The notes below the pieces were generated by a model that was given only the letters and a program-made list of their open reading frames with translations, was not told where the DNA came from and searched no databases. Below are positions 27,041 to 34,964 of a stretch of DNA of 55,290 nucleotides, piece after piece. This DNA is from Natronoflexus pectinivorans (GTDB taxonomy: Bacteria; Bacteroidota; Bacteroidia; Bacteroidales; Marinilabiliaceae), in contig NZ_SLWK01000018.1 of the NCBI RefSeq assembly GCF_004345615.1, positions 7,705 through 62,994 of the forward strand, written 5' to 3'. Position 1 is the stretch's first letter; each line of letters starts with the position of its first letter. The position numbers and the translations under genes are program-made.

Positions 27041-28048
27041 CACCAAATCAACAATTGTCTCCACCCAATCATCGTTGCTATTTAAACAAGGAACCGTATC
27101 ATAAAGTTCGCCGCCGGACTCAATGAAAGTTTCGCGTCCCTCTTCATGAATTTCTTCCAGGGTTTCAAGGCAATCGCTAACAAAAGCAGGGCTGATAACC
27201 AGAAGTTTTTTTACACCTTTCGATGGAAGTTCCTTTAACACATCAGAGGTAGCAGGTGTGAGCCATTTATCGGTACCAAGTCGTGATTGAAATGAAACAA
27301 GATAATCCGATTCAGCTAAGTTCAGTTTTTCTGCCACCAACCTGGTGGTTTCCAACACCTGGTGGCGATAGCATTTTTCATGAGCCGGAGATTCAGCAGA
27401 GCAGCAATTCTCTGTTTTCAGACAATGCGAACCGGTTGGGTCGGTTTTAAAAATGTGACGCTCAGGAATACCGTGGTAGCTGAAGAGAATTCTGTCATAT
27501 TTCCCATTTTCCAAATACGGCCTAAGGGTTTCAACCAATGCATCTGTGTATCCATTATGATTGTAATAGGGAGCCACAACATTCAATTTAAAGTCATACT
27601 CCCCAATGCTGTGCGCATTTTTCACGTGTTCAACTGCCGTTTCGTAACTGCTCATGGCATAATGCGGATAGAGCGGAAACAGAACCACCTCTTCTACATC
27701 GGGATGTTCAGAAATAATTTGCCTAAATGCAGAAGCAGGTGTGGGATTTGCATATCGCATACAAACATAAACCGACAACCCGGATTTTTTCTCTACCTTT
27801 TCTGCCAACTCATTGGTGATAACAATTAATGGCGAACCTTCGTCAGTCCAAATTGTTTTATACTTTGCAGCGCTTTTGGGTGCACGAAAAGGGGTAATAA
27901 TACCTCTTACCAACAATAATCGTCCCAGATATGGAAGATCAATGACCCGTTCGTCCATTAAAAATTCATTCAGATATCGTCGCACATCCTTCACTGATGT
28001 TGAATCGGGCGAACCTAAATTGGTTAGTAAAATCACTTTTTTTGCCAT
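27029..28048 (-). CDS. hemH: Ferrochelatase
   Basis: A 339-aa enzyme that inserts Fe2+ into protoporphyrin IX, the last step of protoheme synthesis. It opens MAKKVILLTNLGSPDS, the usual NxGSP motif. Catalytic His192 lies in ILFSYHGIPERH, and the conserved acidic motif SDCLETLEEI lies near residues 290-300. Residues 209-226 hold four cysteines (209, 215, 216, 226) in a short insertion next to the active-site region; such clusters occur in the [2Fe-2S] class of bacterial ferrochelatases, so an iron-sulfur cluster is plausible but unproven. It starts nine bases after hemF, on the same strand, so they are almost certainly co-transcribed. Confidence 0.96.
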   Translation of the reverse strand: MAKKVILLTNLGSPDSTSVKDVRRYLNEFLMDERVIDLPYLGRLLLVRGIITPFRAPKSAAKYKTIWTDEGSPLIVITNELAEKVEKKSGLSVYVCMRYANPTPASAFRQIISEHPDVEEVVLFPLYPHYAMSSYETAVEHVKNAHSIGEYDFKLNVVAPYYNHNGYTDALVETLRPYLENGKYDRILFSYHGIPERHIFKTDPTGSHCLKTENCCSAESPAHEKCYRHQVLETTRLVAEKLNLAESDYLVSFQSRLGTDKWLTPATSDVLKELPSKGVKKLLVISPAFVSDCLETLEEIHEEGRETFIESGGELYDTVPCLNSNDDWVETIVDLVDNV

Positions 28049-28057
28049 ATAACAGTT

Positions 28058-28954
28058 CTATTTTTGCAATATATTTAACATTTCGGCCTCTTTGCTTCCC
28101 GATTGGGGAGTGAAACCATAATCCCATCGCACCCGTGGAGGCAAGCTCATCAAAATCGATTCAGTTCTCCCTTTGGTTTTTAAACCAAATAAAGTCCCCT
28201 TGTCGTGTAAAAGGTTAAATTCAACATATCTACCCCGTCTGATCTCCTGCCAGTATCTTTCTCTTTCTCCATATTCCATACTTTTTCGCTTCTCAACAAT
28301 GGGAATGTATGACTTTATAAAAGAATGACCAAGAGCTGTGACTAATTCAAACCAAAACTTGCCGTTTTGTACCCCTTTGGGGCGCAAATAATCATAGAAT
28401 GTACCTCCCACTCCACGGGTCTCACCTCTGTGTGAATTATAAAAATACTCATCGCAACGTTGACTAAATTTAGCATAGAGGCTGTGGTCAAAACGGTCAC
28501 AAACCTCTTTCTGAACATGATGAAAATGATCTCGATCTTCCTGAAAAAAATAATAAGGGGTCAGATCGCTACCTCCACCAAACCAAAAATCAACCGGGTT
28601 ACCTTCTTCATCATATAATTCAAAATATCTATAATTGGCGTGAACTGTTGGCACATAAGGATTTAAAGGATGAAGCACCAGTGATAATCCACATGCAAAA
28701 AAACGGCTGTGAGGTGTTTCAAGGTATTTCATCATGTTTTCGGGTAAATGCCCGAAAACAACAGAAGTATTCACGCCTCCTTTTTCAAACACTTTCCCAT
28801 TGGAAATGATTCGGGTACGACCACCACCGCCTCCTTCCCTCTCCCATCTATCTTCTTGGAAAAGAGAAAGTCCATCGGACTTTTCTACATCCTCACAAAT
28901 TGAATCCTGCAAATTATGAATAAATTCTATAAACTGTTCCTTAAAAGTTTCCAT
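28058..28954 (-). CDS. hemF: Oxygen-dependent coproporphyrinogen III oxidase
   Basis: A 298-aa enzyme of full family length that converts coproporphyrinogen III to protoporphyrinogen IX with O2. Motifs seen: WEREGGGGGRTR (about residues 37-48), the HPLNPYVPTVHANYRYF block, FWFGGGSDLTPYYF with the conserved Asp/Leu/Tyr residues, and GRYVEFNLLHDKGT...GLKTKGRTESILMSLPP. It is soluble, first gene of the hemFH pair. Its presence suggests that the organism meets oxygen, since strict anaerobes use HemN. Protoporphyrinogen oxidase is not encoded nearby. Confidence 0.97.
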   Translation of the reverse strand: METFKEQFIEFIHNLQDSICEDVEKSDGLSLFQEDRWEREGGGGGRTRIISNGKVFEKGGVNTSVVFGHLPENMMKYLETPHSRFFACGLSLVLHPLNPYVPTVHANYRYFELYDEEGNPVDFWFGGGSDLTPYYFFQEDRDHFHHVQKEVCDRFDHSLYAKFSQRCDEYFYNSHRGETRGVGGTFYDYLRPKGVQNGKFWFELVTALGHSFIKSYIPIVEKRKSMEYGERERYWQEIRRGRYVEFNLLHDKGTLFGLKTKGRTESILMSLPPRVRWDYGFTPQSGSKEAEMLNILQK

Positions 28955-29055
28955 TTAGTGGTAATGATATAAAATTAAACCCAATTTATTTAATCCTTTC
29001 AGAGTTGGGTGGATAATGCCTTACTACCATGGATTTCCCCGTGGTTATTAATATT

Positions 29056-29072
29056 AAAGCCTTTCAGGCTTT
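29056..29072. repeat. Small hairpin, AAAGCC-TTTCA-GGCTTT
   Basis: A short stem between divergent hemF and the redoxin gene. It resembles the third stem of the stacked-hairpin repeat at 11251-11345, and nearby text (CCATGGATTTCCCCGTGG) looks like a decayed part of such an element. Confidence 0.35.
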
Positions 29073-29162
29073 TACTGCATCACAGTTAATGTTTAATAAA
29101 ACCTTTTTCTAGGGAGGTTGTTTAATAAACAGGACAAATTAATCCAAAAAACACATTGAATT

Positions 29163-29744
29163 ATGGCATTTACATTAGACTTAGGGCAAAAAGCCCCCGA
29201 ATTTAACCTTCCTGCAACCGATGGACTTACTTATTCACTCAGCAGTTTCGAAGGAACTCCCTGGTTGGTGGTCTTCTTTACTTGCAACCATTGCCCATAT
29301 GTTGTTGGAAGTGATGAAGTAACCCGCGAAACAGCGCAGAAATTCATCAGCAAAGGAGTAAAATTTGTTGGCATTAATTCCAACAGTAAAAACACATACG
29401 AAGAGGACAGTTTTCCAAACATGGTAAAACGAATGGACGAGTTCAAATTTCCATGGATCTACCTTCACGATGAATCGCAGGAAATTGCATTGAAATATGG
29501 AGCGCTGCGAACTCCCCATTTTTATATTTTTAATGAAAATCGTGAATTGGTTTACACTGGAAGAGGTGTTGATTCTCCCAGAGATACTTCTAAAATGACT
29601 GAAAACACCTTAGAGTTGGTGTTGGGTGCTTTGACATCAGGCAAAAAGCCACCTTATTCTAAAACAAATCCCATTGGCTGTAATGTAAAATGGGACGGAC
29701 AAGATAAGCATTGGATGCCTGCAGAAGCCTGTGACCTTGTATAG
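29163..29744 (+). CDS. Thioredoxin-like (AhpC/TSA-Redoxin) protein
   Basis: A 193-aa single-domain thioredoxin-fold protein. [15 protein letters not shown] (about residues 7-21) opens the fold, and the CxxC site is Cys41-Asn-His-Cys44 in FFTCNHCPY, followed by the cis-Pro region LRTPHFYIF. No signal peptide is apparent, so it is probably cytoplasmic. The CNHCPY motif marks a peroxiredoxin/TlpA-like subgroup found widely in bacteria, whose substrate is not settled. It is a single gene facing the GH5 gene. The C-terminal codons and stop form one arm of a strong hairpin (29728-29752). Confidence 0.88.
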   Translation: MAFTLDLGQKAPEFNLPATDGLTYSLSSFEGTPWLVVFFTCNHCPYVVGSDEVTRETAQKFISKGVKFVGINSNSKNTYEEDSFPNMVKRMDEFKFPWIYLHDESQEIALKYGALRTPHFYIFNENRELVYTGRGVDSPRDTSKMTENTLELVLGALTSGKKPPYSKTNPIGCNVKWDGQDKHWMPAEACDLV

Positions 29745-29752
29745 GTCACAGG
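29728..29752. terminator. Hairpin overlapping the redoxin stop codon
   Basis: CCTGTGACCT (29728-29737), loop TGTAT, AGGTCACAGG (29743-29752), a perfect 10-bp stem followed by TTT. The TAG stop is at the loop/right-arm junction. It lies between two convergent genes and may end both transcripts. Confidence 0.6.
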
Positions 29753-29776
29753 TTTACAGGCCAATAAAACAAGTTA

Positions 29777-31510
29777 CTACTTCAGGACTTTATGAATTTG
29801 AATGTTACCATAAACATCCATCACTTTAACCAGATAATAACCTGAAGGATACTCCGAAAATGAAATTTCAGCTTCAGAGCTATTAAAATCACTGGAGAAA
29901 TGCTGCACACCGGAAATGGAGTAAACTACTATGCGGGAGATGATCTGATTGCTTCTAACATACAGTCTGTCTCTTACAGGATTTGGATATACGGATTGTA
30001 AAGAAGCAGACTCCTCATTGGTACTCGAAGGCAATAGAACCTCCTCCACCTTAACATCACGCAAAACAAATAAGCCAGTATTCCCTCCCAAGTCAAAAGC
30101 CATACGTGCTTCGGGATCGGAATCGGCGTTCATGGTAAAGCTATAGGAATAATTTTGCAACTCTGATGTAAACTGAACCCCAAAATGATCGCTGTATGCA
30201 TCCCACTCAGGCGCATTCCTCCCCATGTAAACCGTTGAATTTCCGGAGAAAGAAGCAGATGCATAAAATGAAAATCGGTATAACTTCCCCTTTTCAAGAG
30301 GGATATCGGGTCGAATTAACTGGGCATGCCAGCCTAAAGTACTCCCGTTGGTAATTTCAATCTCAAGTTGATCATTGTCGACATTCATTGTACCCTCAGC
30401 AACACCTGCCAACTGAAACAACCAGCCATCTGCTCCCTCTGAAAAGTCACTTTCATAAATAGTGTTACTATTTAATGAAGTTGGTTCTGGCATTGGATTG
30501 TTTAACAATGCATCAACCAACTCAGAATAATAGTTCCCGGTATTTCGATTATAAATTCCAAAGCTAGAACTGAACTCCCAATAAGCCCAGCTAAAACCCT
30601 GCTCTTCAAACCATCTGGCAACAAAAGTGGTCCAGCGAGCACGGGATGCCATATCAGCTTTACTGTAAACGCCAAACTCTCCTACATGTATGGGCACATC
30701 ATTATCAATAGAAAACTGAAGAGTATAATTGAATTCGTTAATGATATAATTGCGTTCTTCAATGGTGTCGTACCATTCGGTTCCCAACCATTCATCAGAA
30801 TCACCCTCAACCCAATCTGCCCCCTGGTGGGTAAATTGAAACGGATTGTAGTAGTGAACAGATAATATTAAATAATCATCTTCGGGTAATTCAATGTGCC
30901 TCACTCCACTTAAACCGCCAAACTCGGCAGTTCCCATTAAAACGACACGTGTTGGGTTTGTTTCTCGAATTACTTCCAGAGCATCGGCGAACATGTCATT
31001 CCACATTTGTGGAGTAATGGCCTGATGTGGCTCGTTTAGAACCTCAAAAAGCAGAAATTCATCCGGATAATCCTTGAAAAATTCAGCAATTTGTACCCAT
31101 TGTGCAATAAATCGATCATATTGCTCACTCGGGTTTGCCAACAACAATTCATGATGATGCATATTGATGATGGCTATGAGACCATTCTCGATGGCGTTAT
31201 CGACCACCTCCTGAATTCTGTTCATAAATGAAGCGGTGATGGTGTATGGATATTCATCCATACTTCTAGCTTCAGTTTCCCATCTGATGGGGATTCGAAC
31301 ATGATCGAATCCTAACTCTGCCATCATCTCAAAATATTCAGGCTGCCAGGGATTGCTCCAAGCCGTTTCTGAGGGAGCTTCAAATGTATTCCCCATGTTC
31401 ATTCCACGCCCCAGGCGTTCATTCATGTCAAAAGCGGGCTGTCGGGTTTGTGAAAAAACAGCAAGTGATAAACTTGCACAAATAGTAAGTAATAGTAATT
31501 TTTGTTTCAT
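29777..31510 (-). CDS. GH5 endoglucanase-like enzyme with CBM and type IX sorting domain
   Basis: A 577-aa secreted glycoside hydrolase. A signal peptide (about 1-20) precedes a GH5 (beta/alpha)8 barrel (about 25-335): GRGMNMGNTFEAP, HVRIPIRWE, acid/base Glu160 in FEVLNEPH and nucleophile Glu278 in HVGEFG. Residues about 350-490 form a CBM4/9-like beta-sandwich. The C-terminal 75 or so residues are a type A type IX secretion signal (VYPNPVRDRLYV ... YPSGYYLVKV). So it is exported through the outer membrane, to degrade cellulose or a related beta-1,4-glucan or mannan; the exact substrate is not decidable. It lies 56 bases after the SDR gene on the same strand, possibly one transcript. Confidence 0.93.
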   Translation of the reverse strand: MKQKLLLLTICASLSLAVFSQTRQPAFDMNERLGRGMNMGNTFEAPSETAWSNPWQPEYFEMMAELGFDHVRIPIRWETEARSMDEYPYTITASFMNRIQEVVDNAIENGLIAIINMHHHELLLANPSEQYDRFIAQWVQIAEFFKDYPDEFLLFEVLNEPHQAITPQMWNDMFADALEVIRETNPTRVVLMGTAEFGGLSGVRHIELPEDDYLILSVHYYNPFQFTHQGADWVEGDSDEWLGTEWYDTIEERNYIINEFNYTLQFSIDNDVPIHVGEFGVYSKADMASRARWTTFVARWFEEQGFSWAYWEFSSSFGIYNRNTGNYYSELVDALLNNPMPEPTSLNSNTIYESDFSEGADGWLFQLAGVAEGTMNVDNDQLEIEITNGSTLGWHAQLIRPDIPLEKGKLYRFSFYASASFSGNSTVYMGRNAPEWDAYSDHFGVQFTSELQNYSYSFTMNADSDPEARMAFDLGGNTGLFVLRDVKVEEVLLPSSTNEESASLQSVYPNPVRDRLYVRSNQIISRIVVYSISGVQHFSSDFNSSEAEISFSEYPSGYYLVKVMDVYGNIQIHKVLK

Positions 31511-31566
31511 AGTGGTTTGGTATTTATTGAATAAATATGTTTTAAAACTCTACATAATATTGTCAG

Positions 31567-32307
31567 CTATAAATAAATCATCTTTCGCGTCATGCCGCCA
31601 TCTGCGCGAATCTCTTCACCGTTGATGAAATCATTTTGAGGGTCACATAAAAACAGAACAATATTTGCAACATCCGATGGTCTTCCTATTCGCCCGGAAA
31701 AATGTTGTAAATGATCGACATCAGGAAATGAAGCTTTTTCGTTTGTATTAATCCAACCGGGAGAGATACAGTTAACTGTAATTCCAGATCCGGAGAGGGA
31801 GGCAGCAAGTGCATGCGTTAATGATACCAATCCTCCTTTGGACGCGCCATATGCTTCGCTATCGGGCTCTGACTGAACAAATCGCGTTGAAGCTATATTA
31901 ATGATTCGTCCATAACTTATGGCCTTATGCATCTTTGCAAATTCCCGGGAAAAGATGAAAGGTGCCCGTAAATTGGTATTAATCACTTCATCCCAAAAAC
32001 TGTTATCACACTCCATTAATTTTTTAAAACGACTTATGCCAGCATTGTTTACCAATATATCGGGCTGAACAGATTCATCGCGAAGTTGCTGAAAAAAATC
32101 TGATATATGCTCCGGAGCTGAAACATCAAATTGATGAAATTGAACCATTTTGTTCAACTTCATCATTTCCTTTCCCTTTTCCAGGTCAACATCAACGATA
32201 TGGACAAATGCCCCACTTACAAGAAATTGATTTACAATCTCTTTCCCAATTCCATTACAGCCGCCTGTAACAATCACTTGTTTCTTAGAAAGATCAATTA
32301 CTGCCAT
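31567..32307 (-). CDS. SDR-family NAD(P)-dependent oxidoreductase
   Basis: A 246-aa classical short-chain dehydrogenase with a Rossmann fold. The cofactor motif is TGGCNGIG (residues 14-21). An acidic residue, Asp39, after the second strand (HIVDVD) suggests a preference for NAD(H). NNAG is at 87-90, and the catalytic residues are Ser140, Tyr153 and Lys157 (YGASK). Substrate is unknown. The gene may be co-transcribed with the GH5 enzyme, 56 bases downstream. A TATATTTG box on the minus strand (32343-32336) lies about 30 bases before the start codon. Confidence 0.93.
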   Translation of the reverse strand: MAVIDLSKKQVIVTGGCNGIGKEIVNQFLVSGAFVHIVDVDLEKGKEMMKLNKMVQFHQFDVSAPEHISDFFQQLRDESVQPDILVNNAGISRFKKLMECDNSFWDEVINTNLRAPFIFSREFAKMHKAISYGRIINIASTRFVQSEPDSEAYGASKGGLVSLTHALAASLSGSGITVNCISPGWINTNEKASFPDVDHLQHFSGRIGRPSDVANIVLFLCDPQNDFINGEEIRADGGMTRKMIYL

Positions 32308-32375
32308 GCTTAGTGTATTTTAAACAATATGAATACAAATATATTAAAATAATCACTGCTGACCGCTAATTAATT

Positions 32376-32514
32376 TAGATTTCTCGCTCTGATCGAAATG
32401 ACAAAACCTTCAGGAGGTCAAGGCGGGTGAAGGGTTTATTGCGGCGAAGCCGCAATAAACCCTTCACCTCTCACCACGCAACAGCTTGTCATTTCGAGCG
32501 AAGCGAGAAATCTA
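32376..32514. mobile_element. Nested inverted-repeat (MITE-like) element
   Basis: The outer repeats 32377-32404 and 32486-32513 match in inverted orientation at 25 of 28 positions (ends AGATTTCTCGCT...TCGAAATGACAA). Inside is a perfect 19-bp hairpin, 32427-32445 with 32449-32467 (loop GAA). No ORF is present. It fills much of the 343-base gap between the SDR gene and the Trp-Met-repeat gene. It may be a mobile repeat, and its core could also act as a strong transcription block. Confidence 0.6.
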
Positions 32515-32594
32515 TTATATGAATATCATTTTAAAAAAATCTTAGATGGACAGCAATGTAAAATAATATAGAATATTGCATTGATATAAGTCAC

Positions 32595-32632
32595 AAAAAA
32601 AAGAGTTGCCGAATAGCAACTCTTTTTTATTC
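32595..32632 (-). terminator. Terminator of the Trp-Met-repeat gene
   Basis: AAAAAAGAGTTGC and GCAACTCTTTTTT pair perfectly around a CGAATA loop, so on either strand a GC-containing stem is followed by a T-run. It lies 20-50 bases beyond the stop codon of the gene at 32651. Confidence 0.9.
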
Positions 32633-32650
32633 AAATTTCTAATCTAACTA

Positions 32651-33172
32651 TTAGTTCAAACTAAAACACTTAAGCATCCACTCTTCCACCTCATCTCCGG
32701 CTGTCCATTCGTCCAGAGAGAAAAATTCATCATACATCCACTGCTCCAACTTAGGGTAATCGATGGTCTGGATCAACAACTCATCTATCACAAACTGCTC
32801 AAATTCAATCATCCAATCAAACAAACCCTCAGTTTCATCAATCATAACATCGAACCCAATTTCCAGCATCCAATCAGAAACCATGTTCAATTCTTCTACA
32901 ATTTCATTATTCCTCTCGATGTCCAACATCCATGGCTCTAATATAAACTTCATCTCCTGATTTCCGGCAACGAAATTATCATTAATCATCCAATCCTCAA
33001 GAAAAGAAAAGTTCTCAATTAAAACTGGTTGGCTATAAGCAGAGCTTATAAGAATACAAATGGTTCCAATGTCAGTTAACTTTTCTTTCTCCTGGGAAAT
33101 CCCTTGAATGTTAATCAACGCTACCACCAGAAGTCCAGCAAGAAACCTGAATACTAATGTTTTCGTTTTCAT
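32651..33172 (-). CDS. Small secreted protein with periodic Trp-Met motifs
   Basis: A 173-aa exported protein I do not recognise. The ATG at 33172 gives a normal signal peptide (MKTKTLVFRFLAGLLVVAL, cleavage near residue 27) and follows a GGAGG ribosome site; the longer ORF upstream is less likely. The mature part is very acidic and carries Trp-Met pairs at residues 61, 81, 101, 120, 145 and 165, mostly preceded by Glu/Asp-x, plus Trp156. The spacing is 20, 20, 19, 25 and 20 residues, so it looks like six degenerate repeats of about 20 residues. One Cys (169) is near the end and one (39) near the start. It has its own terminator. Confidence 0.75.
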   Translation of the reverse strand: MKTKTLVFRFLAGLLVVALINIQGISQEKEKLTDIGTICILISSAYSQPVLIENFSFLEDWMINDNFVAGNQEMKFILEPWMLDIERNNEIVEELNMVSDWMLEIGFDVMIDETEGLFDWMIEFEQFVIDELLIQTIDYPKLEQWMYDEFFSLDEWTAGDEVEEWMLKCFSLN

Positions 33173-33401
33173 GACCGTTCCTCCAGTTAAAATTAAAACT
33201 ACTTCGAACACAGGGTTCCCGTTCCAGACTATAAAAGTCATAAAGGAGACTGTTTTATGAAGCATTTAACGTTTTAATGTATCATGTGTCATCCTTTATT
33301 AAATTGTACGCAACTCAAGAGATTATCGTTTCAAAAAACAGTGCTTTATTTTTAATAAATTTATGATTTTTTAATTCAAAAGGCAATTAAATCAGGTATT
33401 A

Positions 33402-34634
33402 TTATCTGCGTTTTTTAATCTTTTTCTTTCCTTTATCAAGATCCTCATCAATCAATGATTTCCAGTCATGTGTAGCTGCAGGAGAAAAATCTATCGATTT
33501 TTCATACTCTTCAGGATTCATATTAATTACGGCAATCGGATTTGTTAAAAACTCTTCAATTTGCTCCAAAATTTCACGTTCCTCATCGCTACAAAATGAA
33601 ACAGCCTTTCCTCGATTTACGCCCCGGCCTGTTCGTCCAACTCTATGAACATAATTCTCCGGAATCTCAGGCAAATCATAATTTACTACAATCTCAACAT
33701 TAGGGATATCAACCCCTCTGGCACTAACATCGGTAGCTATCAAAACCTTATTAATTCCTTCCCGGAAATTACTCATAGCACTGTTACGGTTCTTCTGATC
33801 CTTATCGCTGTGAATGGTTTCAGAGGAGAGTCCAACCCGCTCCATCGCTTTAAGAACACGTTCTGCACGAACTTTTGTACGTACAAAAACCAATATTTTA
33901 CTATCGGGATGCTCTCTGATGATTCTCTCCAGAAAAAACCGTTTATGATCCATCTCCACATAAGTCACAGCATGATCAATTTTGCCGGAAACCGGATTCT
34001 TGGGTGAGATGTGAATTCGCACCGCATGTCTGACTAAACCATATGCCAAATCCTTTATATTTTCATCAATCGTGGCTGAAAAGAACAATGTTTGCTTATT
34101 CTTAGGAAGATTTCTGAAAAGTTGACGCATGTCGTTATAAAAACCGAGTTCAAGCATGTGGTCAGCTTCATCAAGAATTAAAATCTCAATCGATTTTAGA
34201 TCCAGATAACCCTGACTTGACAAATCAAACATACGGCCTGGCGTGGCAACCATGATATCAACACCTTTTTTCAGACGATTAATCTGTGGTGTTTGATCAA
34301 CCCCTCCAATCAATGGAAGAACCTTAAGTCCGGTTCCTTTTAGCAGGGAATCAAAAACCCCGGCCACCTGCATCGCTAGTTCATGAGTTGGAACCATTAC
34401 CATGCATCGCACTTCAAAATTAGCCAGACTTCTCTTCCTGTGAATAAGTCTCTCGATTACAGGAATGGCAAAAGCTGCAGTTTTTCCGGTTCCGGTTTGC
34501 GCAACCGCCAAAACATCCTCACCTTTTAAAATGGGTGGAATCGATTTATACTGTATATCGGTAGGCTTTTTAAACCCCTGATCAGCTAGGTTTTTAATTA
34601 GTTGAGGATGGAAATCGTATTTATCAAATCTCAT
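33402..34634 (-). CDS. rhlE: DEAD-box RNA helicase (RhlE type)
   Basis: A 410-aa ATP-dependent RNA helicase. Motifs in order: Q motif (GFKKPTDIQ), motif I AQTGTGKT, Ia PTHELAMQ, II DEAD (LDEADHML), III SAT, IV-V (VFVRTK, TDVSARGVD), VI HRVGRTGR. The short basic tail DKGKKKIKKRR suits RhlE-type proteins, which remodel rRNA or mRNA, often in the cold. The gene symbol is by similarity of layout; related families (CsdA, SrmB) have other tails. It has a good promoter with a perfect palindrome across its -10-like box (34683-34714). Confidence 0.93.
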   Translation of the reverse strand: MRFDKYDFHPQLIKNLADQGFKKPTDIQYKSIPPILKGEDVLAVAQTGTGKTAAFAIPVIERLIHRKRSLANFEVRCMVMVPTHELAMQVAGVFDSLLKGTGLKVLPLIGGVDQTPQINRLKKGVDIMVATPGRMFDLSSQGYLDLKSIEILILDEADHMLELGFYNDMRQLFRNLPKNKQTLFFSATIDENIKDLAYGLVRHAVRIHISPKNPVSGKIDHAVTYVEMDHKRFFLERIIREHPDSKILVFVRTKVRAERVLKAMERVGLSSETIHSDKDQKNRNSAMSNFREGINKVLIATDVSARGVDIPNVEIVVNYDLPEIPENYVHRVGRTGRGVNRGKAVSFCSDEEREILEQIEEFLTNPIAVINMNPEEYEKSIDFSPAATHDWKSLIDEDLDKGKKKIKKRR

Positions 34635-34682
34635 GATATGAATATATTTTTAAAGTCGGCCTAGAGCAACATGAAAAGAAAG

Positions 34683-34714
34683 CAAAGATAGCAACAACTT
34701 GCTATCTTTACCAA
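34683..34714 (-). promoter_or_regulatory. Helicase promoter with overlapping palindrome
   Basis: On the minus strand, TTG (34714-34712), 21 bases, then TATCTTTG (34690-34683) fit the Bacteroidota promoter consensus, about 45 bases before the start codon. AAAGATAGCAA (34684-34694) and TTGCTATCTTT (34699-34709) form a perfect 11-bp inverted repeat that covers the -7 box and spacer. It could be an operator. Confidence 0.6.
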
Positions 34715-34832
34715 TTTACAAACATCATCATTGCATCGGCTAAAGAAATTCATTGATTGCAAAAAATCGATTAGATTGAATAGAGGGTTTAGCAATATAT
34801 AAGATCACAAATACCTTTGACAAGGCTAATAC

Positions 34833-34869
34833 AAAATAGAGGCTGTTCCATGGGAACAGCCTCTATTTT
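34833..34869 (-). terminator. Terminator after the GH105-like gene
   Basis: Perfect 17-bp arms (34833-34849 and 34853-34869) with core AGAGGCTGTTCC and GGAACAGCCTCT, loop ATG, flanked by A and T runs. It ends the minus-strand GH2-GH105 transcript. Apart from this and the helicase promoter, the 34635-34964 gap holds nothing recognised. Confidence 0.9.
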
Positions 34870-34964
34870 GCTTCTCATATTTGAGTTTTGTTCTGTTTAA
34901 AACAAATAGGTAATATTTACGCATCATCCAGAACCATCAATATAAATAAATAATTTTCAACAAT

